Assembly: GCF_024666525.1 (NCBI RefSeq)
Contig: NZ_CP088294.1
Coordinates: 868,001 to 932,000, forward strand
From: Pseudomonas sp. J452
GTDB lineage: Bacteria; Pseudomonadota; Gammaproteobacteria; Pseudomonadales; Pseudomonadaceae
DNA: 64,000 nt
Direction: 5' to 3'
Shown: piece after piece, positions 51,165 through 64,000 of the stretch
Position numbering within the stretch: the stretch's first letter is position 1
Layout of the letters: each line of letters starts with the position of its first letter
The notes under the pieces: generated by a model
Seen by the model: only the letters and a program-made list of their open reading frames with translations
Told to the model about the DNA's origin: nothing
Database searches by the model: none
Made by a program: the position numbers and the translations under genes

Positions 51165-52571
51165 ATGAGCCTGAATGCCGAGTGGATGCAGCGCGACCTG
51201 GCCGTGCTCTGGCACCCCTGCACGCAGATGAAGGACCACGAGCGCCTGCCGCTGATTCCGATCAAGCGCGGCGACGGCGTGTGGCTGGAGGACTTCGATG
51301 GCAAGCGCTACCTGGATGCGGTCAGCTCCTGGTGGGTCAACGTGTTCGGCCACGGCAACCCGCGGATCAACCAGCGCATCCGCGACCAGCTCGACAACCT
51401 CGAACACGTGATGCTCGCCGGCTTCACCCACCAGCCGGTGGTCGAACTGTCCGAGCGTCTGGTCAAGATCACCCCCGCCGGCCTGGACAAAGTGTTCTAC
51501 GCCGACAACGGCTCCTCGGGCATCGAGGTGGCGCTGAAAATGAGCCACCACTACTGGCTCAACTGCGACCAGCCCGGCAAGAAGCGCTTCGTCACCCTGA
51601 CCAACAGCTACCACGGCGAAACCGTGGCGGCGATGTCGGTGGGCGACGTGGCGCTGTTCACTGACACCTACAAGGCCCTGCTGCTCGACACCATCAAGGT
51701 GCCGAGCCCGGACTGCTACCTGCGCCCCGAGGGCATGGGCTGGGAAGAGCATTCGCGCAACATGTTCGCCGCCATGGAGCAGACCCTGGCCGAGCATGCC
51801 CACGAAGTCGCGGCGGTGATCGTCGAGCCGCTGATCCAGGGCGCCGGCGGCATGCGCATGTACCACCCGGTGTACCTCACCCTGCTGCGCGAGGCCTGCG
51901 ACCGCTATGGCGTGCACCTGATCCATGACGAGATCGCCGTCGGCTTCGGCCGTACCGGCAGCATGTTCGCCTGCGAACAGGCCGGCATCACCCCGGACTT
52001 CCTGGTGCTGTCCAAGGCCCTCACCGGCGGCTACCTGCCGATGGCCGCGGTGCTGACCACCGACAAGGTTTATGCCGCCTTCTACGACGACTACGCCACC
52101 CTGCGCGCGTTCCTCCACTCGCACACCTACACCGGCAACCCGCTGGCCTGCGCCGCTGCCCTGGCGACTCTGGACATCTTCCGCGACGACAACGTCATCG
52201 AGAACAACAAAGCCCTGAGCTCACGCATGGCCAGCGCCACCGCGCACCTGGTCGAGCACCCGCATGTGGCCGAAGTGCGCCAGACCGGCATGGCCCTGGC
52301 CATCGAGATGGTCCAGGACAAGGCGAGCAAGACCGCCTACCCCTGGCAGGAGCGCCGCGGCATGCAGGTCTACCAGCACGCCCTCGGTCGCGGTGCCCTG
52401 CTGCGCCCGCTGGGCAGCGTGGTGTACTTCCTGCCGCCCTATGTGATCACCCCGGAGCAGATCGACTTCCTCGCCGAGGTGGCTACGGAAGGCATCGATA
52501 TCGCCACCCGCCAGTCGACCCGCATCAGCGTGGCCAGTGACCTCTACCCCAACCATCGCGATCCGGGCTGA
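51165..52571 (+). CDS. bioA: Adenosylmethionine-8-amino-7-oxononanoate aminotransferase
   Basis: Class III PLP aminotransferase of 468 residues in biotin synthesis that uses SAM as amino donor to make 7,8-diaminopelargonate. The Schiff-base Lys is K284 (VLSKALTGGYLP) and the PLP Asp lies in LIHDEIAVGFGRTG. The start WMQRDLAVLWHPCTQMKDHE is typical of BioA. No other biotin genes are in this window. Confidence 0.93.
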   Translation: MSLNAEWMQRDLAVLWHPCTQMKDHERLPLIPIKRGDGVWLEDFDGKRYLDAVSSWWVNVFGHGNPRINQRIRDQLDNLEHVMLAGFTHQPVVELSERLVKITPAGLDKVFYADNGSSGIEVALKMSHHYWLNCDQPGKKRFVTLTNSYHGETVAAMSVGDVALFTDTYKALLLDTIKVPSPDCYLRPEGMGWEEHSRNMFAAMEQTLAEHAHEVAAVIVEPLIQGAGGMRMYHPVYLTLLREACDRYGVHLIHDEIAVGFGRTGSMFACEQAGITPDFLVLSKALTGGYLPMAAVLTTDKVYAAFYDDYATLRAFLHSHTYTGNPLACAAALATLDIFRDDNVIENNKALSSRMASATAHLVEHPHVAEVRQTGMALAIEMVQDKASKTAYPWQERRGMQVYQHALGRGALLRPLGSVVYFLPPYVITPEQIDFLAEVATEGIDIATRQSTRISVASDLYPNHRDPG

Positions 52572-52574
52572 GCC

Positions 52575-52647
52575 GTAGGGCGGGTGAAACCCGCGGGTTG
52601 CACCCGCCCTACGACCTGGTGGACGGATAAAACGCCGTCCACCCTAC
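52575..52647. repeat. Composite REP-like inverted repeats (GTAGGGCGGG and GGTGGACG types)
   Basis: A GTAGGGCGGGTGAAACCCGC / GCACCCGCCCTAC hairpin is followed at once by GGTGGACGG / CCGTCCACCCTAC, so two REP types are joined. It fills the bioA-rsmE gap. Confidence 0.75.
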
Positions 52648-52701
52648 CCCCACCCAGGCCCTGCCGCTAAAATTCGCGCCTCTGTCCCAGGTTCTCGCCC
52701 C

Positions 52702-53421
52702 ATGCGCCTATCCCGCTTCTTTATCGACGCCCCGCTCTCTCTCGGCCAGCACGAGCTGCCGGAAACCCAGGCGCATTACATCGGCCGCGTCTTGCGCCAC
52801 GCCGTGGGCGATGCCGTGCAGCTATTCGACGGCAGCGGCCAGGAGTACCTCGGTGAACTGATCGAAGTGGGCAAGAAGATCGTACGGGTCGAGCTGCGCG
52901 AACAGTTCACCGGGCAGCCGGAGTCCGCGCTACGCGTGCACCTGGGCCAGGGCCTGTCGCGTGGCGAACGCATGGACTGGGCGATCCAGAAGGCCACCGA
53001 GCTGGGCGCGGCGGTGATCACCCCGATCGTCTCCGAACGCTGCGAAGTACGCCTGAAAGACGAACGCGCCGACAAGCGCCTGGCGCACTGGCGTCAGGTG
53101 GCGATCAGCGCCTGCGAGCAGTGTGGCCGCTCGGTCGTACCACTGATCCATTCGCCGGTGCTGCTGACCGACTGGCTGCAACAGAGCGACGCCGACCTCA
53201 AGCTGGTGCTGCACCCGGTCGCCGAACCACTGGCCAGCCATGCCAAACCGACGAGCCTGGCCTTTCTGATCGGCCCGGAAGGCGGCCTCAGCGACGGCGA
53301 AGTGGAACAGGCCAAGGCCGCCGGCTTCCACGCCGCCCGCCTCGGCCCACGGGTGCTGCGCACCGAGACCGCGCCGGTAGTGGCGCTGAGCGTGGCGCAG
53401 CAGCTATGGGGCGATTTCTAA
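52702..53421 (+). CDS. rsmE: 16S rRNA m3U1498 methyltransferase
   Basis: SPOUT-class methyltransferase of 239 residues acting on 16S rRNA U1498. Visible RsmE features: MRLSRFFIDAPLSLG start, an N-terminal PUA-like domain, QKATELGAAVITPIVSERCEV near residue 95, and the SAM-knot IGPEGGLSDGEVEQA plus LGPRVLRTETAPV near the end. Its stop overlaps the first base of a miniature inverted-repeat element. Confidence 0.93.
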   Translation: MRLSRFFIDAPLSLGQHELPETQAHYIGRVLRHAVGDAVQLFDGSGQEYLGELIEVGKKIVRVELREQFTGQPESALRVHLGQGLSRGERMDWAIQKATELGAAVITPIVSERCEVRLKDERADKRLAHWRQVAISACEQCGRSVVPLIHSPVLLTDWLQQSDADLKLVLHPVAEPLASHAKPTSLAFLIGPEGGLSDGEVEQAKAAGFHAARLGPRVLRTETAPVVALSVAQQLWGDF

Positions 53422-53562
53422 GAGCCTGTTCACGATCTTTTGGACTAGAGCCAGACAAGGCAAATACAGGCGAGGAAGCGCAGTTTACGAGCTGTAAATG
53501 AGTATTCAGAGCCTGTTTTTAACGCGGTATGGCCGACGGCCAAGAGATCGTGAACAGGCTCT
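53421..53562. mobile_element. Miniature inverted-repeat element, member 2
   Basis: 142-bp non-coding element with perfect 18-bp terminal inverted repeats (AGAGCCTGTTCACGATCT at the left, its exact complement at the right). The interior includes CTAGAGCCAGACAAGGC and GCAGTTTACGAGCTGTAAAT, shared in part with 47960-48137. Placed between convergent rsmE and chpE, it can also fold as a long hairpin. Confidence 0.75.
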
Positions 53563-53567
53563 AACCC

Positions 53568-54179
53568 CTACAGACTGCGCAGCGCCAACCCGGCCAAACC
53601 CAATAGCAACAGGCCGCAACCGGCATAGCTGATGCGCTGCCACAGCAGCGAGGTGTTGCGCCGCAACCAGTCAACCAGCGCCGCGCAGACGAAGCACCAG
53701 AGCAGCGAGGCGAACATGAAGCCGGCGAAGAACACGCCCAGCTGCGCCTGGCTCGGCGTGCCCTGCACGATGCCCGCCAGGGCACTGCCGAGGGCGCCCC
53801 AGAACACGATGTTCTTCGGGTTGGACAGCGACAACAGCGCCCCGGCGCCGAAGGCATTGCGCGCCTGATTGCCACCCTCAGCACCGCCCTGCGGCGGCTG
53901 CCAGGCATCGCGCAGGCCCTGTACGCCGAGCCAGGCCAGATAAACGGCGCTGGCCAGGGTCAGCGGCAGGCGCACATGGTCCTCGGCCAGCAGCAGGGCC
54001 AGGCTGGACAAGCCGATCAGCGCCCACAGCGCATCGCCGATCAGCGAGCCCAGCTGCACCAGCAGCGCCGGGCGGAAGCCGCCCGTCAGGCCACGGCGCA
54101 AGGTTTCGCTGAACACCGCGCCGGGCGACGCGCAGAACGTCAGGCCGAACAGCATGGCCGCACAGAAGATTGCCAACAT
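53568..54179 (-). CDS. chpE: LysE/RhtB-family exporter, ChpE
   Basis: Membrane protein of 203 residues with about six helices and the LysE-family start FCAAMLFGLTFCASPGAVFS and later LGVQGLRDAW. Members export amino acids or small metabolites. Last gene of the chpA-E set, where its role is not known; in P. aeruginosa chpD and chpE are dispensable for twitching. Separated from chpD by 75 bp. Confidence 0.85.
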   Translation of the reverse strand: MLAIFCAAMLFGLTFCASPGAVFSETLRRGLTGGFRPALLVQLGSLIGDALWALIGLSSLALLLAEDHVRLPLTLASAVYLAWLGVQGLRDAWQPPQGGAEGGNQARNAFGAGALLSLSNPKNIVFWGALGSALAGIVQGTPSQAQLGVFFAGFMFASLLWCFVCAALVDWLRRNTSLLWQRISYAGCGLLLLGLAGLALRSL

Positions 54180-54254
54180 GGCAGGAACTCCGAATCCATC
54201 GACGATGGTGCGGATTATCCGCAGACCGCCTGCGGCCGACTTGAACCGGATTGC

Positions 54255-55055
54255 TCAGCTGCGCAGCAGGTGCTGATAGCGCCCCGGCGTCAGCCCGTAG
54301 GCAGCGCGGAAATGCCGGTTGAGATGGCTCTGATCGGCGAAGCCCAGGGCATGCGCCACTTCGCCGGCGGGCAGGCCCAGGCGTAACAGCCCCTGAGCGC
54401 GGCGGGTACGCAACTGCATGGCCCACTGCCGTGGGCTGAGCCCGGTGCGCTGTTTGAAGGCGCGCAGCAGATGGAACTTGGACAGGCCGACACTGATGGC
54501 CATCTGTTCCAGGCTCGGCGTCTGCGCGAGGCTGGCGGCGAGCAACTCCTGCAGGCGCGCCACCGACCCCTGCCCGACAGCAGCAGTGCTGGCCAGACGC
54601 ACCTGGGCACCCCGGGCAATCTCGCCGAGCAGCAGGGTCACGCTTTCCTCGCCACGTTCGCGCAGCAGAGCATCGCCGCTCAGGCACTGCTCAACCGCCT
54701 GCGCCAGGCCTGTGGCCAGAACCGGTTGCTGCTGCAGCGGCAGGCCGAACTGCAGCTGTTCCAGGCCCAGGCTGTCAGCCAGCACGGCAGGTGCTACATA
54801 GAGACTGACATAGCGCCATGGCTGGCCTTCACGCGCGCCGCCACCCTGGATCTCGCCGGGATTGTAGGTGGTGATGGCGCCGACGCCGGCACTGAAGGTG
54901 CGACCGTCCAGCCACACCTGCTCTTCGCCGAGCAGGTTGGCGCCGATAACGAATTCATCGTGGCTGTGTTTGTCGAAGTGCTGGCCACAGGCCTGAGTAC
55001 TGCAGACTTCCAGCCCGCCGATGCGCGCCAGGCGCATCCGCTCAGGCTGGCTCAT
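54255..55055 (-). CDS. chpD: AraC-family regulator, ChpD
   Basis: Regulator of 266 residues with an N-terminal cupin-like AraC-binding domain (FDKHSHDEFVIGANLLGEEQ) and a C-terminal double HTH (LEQMAISVGLSKFHLLRAFK, then VAHALGFADQSHLNRHFRAA). Lies directly after chpC (1-bp gap) and before chpE, suggesting it regulates chpE or the cluster; unproven. Confidence 0.85.
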   Translation of the reverse strand: MSQPERMRLARIGGLEVCSTQACGQHFDKHSHDEFVIGANLLGEEQVWLDGRTFSAGVGAITTYNPGEIQGGGAREGQPWRYVSLYVAPAVLADSLGLEQLQFGLPLQQQPVLATGLAQAVEQCLSGDALLRERGEESVTLLLGEIARGAQVRLASTAAVGQGSVARLQELLAASLAQTPSLEQMAISVGLSKFHLLRAFKQRTGLSPRQWAMQLRTRRAQGLLRLGLPAGEVAHALGFADQSHLNRHFRAAYGLTPGRYQHLLRS

Positions 55056-55056
55056 C

Positions 55057-55527
55057 TCAGATCAGGCCAGCGTCGGCCAGCTTCTGCTCGAGGCCGATCA
55101 GGTCAGGGATCTTCACCACCGCCTCGCCGAGCTGCACCGCGTCCAGCTCCAGCGGCGCCAGGGCTTCACTGGCCCGGGCCAGGTGGCCGTCGACCTTCAG
55201 CGAGCGCGGGATACCCTGCACCAGCAAAGCAATGAACTTGACCTGGTCACGCCCGCCGAGGGCATTGAGCACTGCCACCCGCACACCAGGGCCAATCTGC
55301 GGCTGGCCATTGGAGGCGGCCTCGAATGACAGCAGCGGCAATTGCAGGTCGCGCCAGGCGATCTGGCCGAGGAACCAGGCCGGCAGGCCCGGCGTGACCT
55401 GCGGCGCCCGGTAGGGAATCAGCTCCGCCAGCGCCACGTTAGGCAGCATCAGGGTGCGGTCGGCCAGGGGCACCAGCAGTGCAGTGAGGTTGCTGGTGCT
55501 GTTGGCGGCAGTAACGGCTTGGCTCAT
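55057..55527 (-). CDS. chpC: CheW-like adaptor, ChpC
   Basis: CheW-domain protein of 156 residues (LVPLADRTLMLPNVALAELI at residues 17-36, WRDLQLPLLSFE near 62). It would couple a second chemoreceptor to ChpA, beside the main adaptor PilI encoded outside the window. It follows chpB by 30 bp. Confidence 0.87.
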   Translation of the reverse strand: MSQAVTAANSTSNLTALLVPLADRTLMLPNVALAELIPYRAPQVTPGLPAWFLGQIAWRDLQLPLLSFEAASNGQPQIGPGVRVAVLNALGGRDQVKFIALLVQGIPRSLKVDGHLARASEALAPLELDAVQLGEAVVKIPDLIGLEQKLADAGLI

Positions 55528-55557
55528 CGATCAATCCTTACAAAAGCGCAGCATGCG

Positions 55558-56572
55558 TCAGGCGCACTGCTCGGCCAGGTGATTCACCAGTGCTTCAGCC
55601 AGCTCGCGCGGGTCGCCGCTGAGAACGCTGTAGCCACCCTCGCGCAGGCTGTCGGGCATGCTCGGGCAGGCACAGCTGTCGGCACGCTGGGTCCAGATCT
55701 GCCCACCTTGGCGGCGCACGTAGGCCGCGGCAGCACTGCCATCGCTGCCCATGCCGCTGAAGGCGATCACGCCGCAGTTGCCAGCAAAGTGCTGGGCCAG
55801 GTTGAGCATCATCTGGTCGATGGAGGGGCTATAGGGTTCCGGCCAGGCGCGGTCAGTGACCTGCATGGCACCGTTTTCGGCAAAGCCCAGCTCATGGGAT
55901 ACCGGCGCCACCACCACCTCGCCGCAGCGGATCGGGTCACCATGACGCACCGGGTTGACGTGCCACTGGCTGTGGCGGCCGACGGCCTGCGGCAGCGCGG
56001 TCTCGAAACTGGCACCGATGTGCTGGGCATAGACGAAGCCGATCGGCAGACCGCCGGGCAAGGCGTCGAGGAAGGCCTTGACCGCCTCGGGGCCACCCAG
56101 CGAGGCCGCCAGCAACCAGACCTGGCGGGCCGGTTCGCCGGCCACCAGCGGGGTATCGGCCAAGGCGGCGGGCAGCTCCAGGCGGCCGGGGCGCTGCGCC
56201 TCGGCGAGCAGGGCTTCGAGGCCTGGACCGATAACCTGGGCCGGGTCGCCGACCAGGCGCTTGAGCTTGCCGAACAGGCTGCGCTCCCAGCGCGGGTAAT
56301 TCTCCGAATGGCGCTCCGGGGCATGGCCTTCGCCAAACAGCACCGGCGCATTGGAGCGCTCGAGCAGGTTTTCGACCAGCGGTGAGTCTTCCGACTGCGC
56401 CAGGTCGACCAGCCACAGGTCTGGCTCGCAGGCCGCCAGGGCTTCCTCGTCGAGTCGGGCCGGGTCGCTGTTGAGCACCACTTGATATCCATTGCCGGAC
56501 AACGCCTGCTGCAGCACATGGCGCTGCAGCGAGGTATCGGCAATCACGGCAATCCTTGCAGCTGTGCGAGTC

Positions 56573-56580
<8 letters not shown>
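55558..56580 (-). CDS. chpB: CheB-type methylesterase, ChpB
   Basis: Protein of 340 residues with a degenerate response-regulator-like N-domain and a C-terminal CheB methylesterase domain. Catalytic-site stretches are LLAASLGGPEAVKAF (Ser), YAQHIGASF (His) and FSGMGSDGSAAA (Asp). The N-terminal domain (IAVIADTSLQRHVLQQAL) lacks the usual paired acidic residues of a receiver, so phosphorylation control may be lost. ATG 56578-56580 overlaps the end of chpA by 8 bp; a longer frame upstream lies inside chpA. Confidence 0.9.

Positions 56581-64000
<7,420 letters not shown>

Overview
The window is high-GC gammaproteobacterial chromosome, almost certainly a Pseudomonas of the P. aeruginosa / oleovorans / alcaligenes side of the genus. 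The grounds are a complete spuABCDEFGH-spuI polyamine block next to aguR-aguBA, a gbuR/gbuA pair, an rpiA/ilvA/rppH/ptsP block and the chpA-E chemosensory cluster, all close in gene content and protein length to P. aeruginosa. Genes are densely packed, often with 4-bp ATGA overlaps, and gaps are seeded with REP-type inverted repeats. I see no prophage, integron, CRISPR array, complete insertion sequence, tRNA or rRNA. The species assignment is inference.

Layout. 1-2.9 kb: a reverse-strand polyamine-type ABC operon (ATPase, two permeases, start of a binding protein). 3.1-5.5 kb: an AraC regulator, an SdiA-regulated-family protein and a YegP-like protein. 5.7-14.6 kb: a guanidino-compound block, with gbuR divergent from gbuA, then an NTF2-like protein, an NCS1 permease, a polar-amino-acid ABC transporter, a class II aldolase/adducin protein and a ThDP 2-ketoarginine-type decarboxylase. 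14.7-24.4 kb: rpiA, ilvA, a DUF2269 / epimerase-DoxX / DUF2269 set, a HAD phosphatase, rppH, ptsP and a secreted FAD oxidase. 24.4-25.6 kb: a disrupted patch holding an unknown secreted cysteine-rich protein and a truncated second copy of the oxidase tail. 25.6-40.7 kb: the polyamine region (spuH-A on the reverse strand; spuI, an orphan polyamine-binding protein, aguR, aguB and aguA forward). 41-53.4 kb: ligB, a cytochrome c, ahcY under a SAH riboswitch, metF, rhlE, cytochrome b561 with yceI, an amine oxidase, bioA and rsmE. 53.6-64 kb: chpE, chpD, chpC, chpB and most of chpA, which runs off the right edge.

How the genes work together. The polyamine region takes up putrescine and spermidine (SpuDEFGH), degrades them by gamma-glutamylation and transamination (SpuA, B, C, I), and converts agmatine through N-carbamoylputrescine to putrescine (AguA, AguB) under AguR. 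The gbu block would turn 2-ketoarginine into guanidinobutyraldehyde and guanidinobutyrate into GABA plus urea, with its own importers. The two blocks meet at GABA. AhcY and MetF form a methyl-cycle pair with a SAH-sensing leader. The Chp genes encode the chemosensory system that controls twitching motility and cAMP in P. aeruginosa.

Most of the window is conserved core genome. The parts least explained by known genes are the 24.4-25.6 kb insertion scar, the aldolase-like protein lacking the usual catalytic Glu, the DUF2269 set, two related miniature inverted-repeat elements, and regular hairpins at the junctions of the spu operon.
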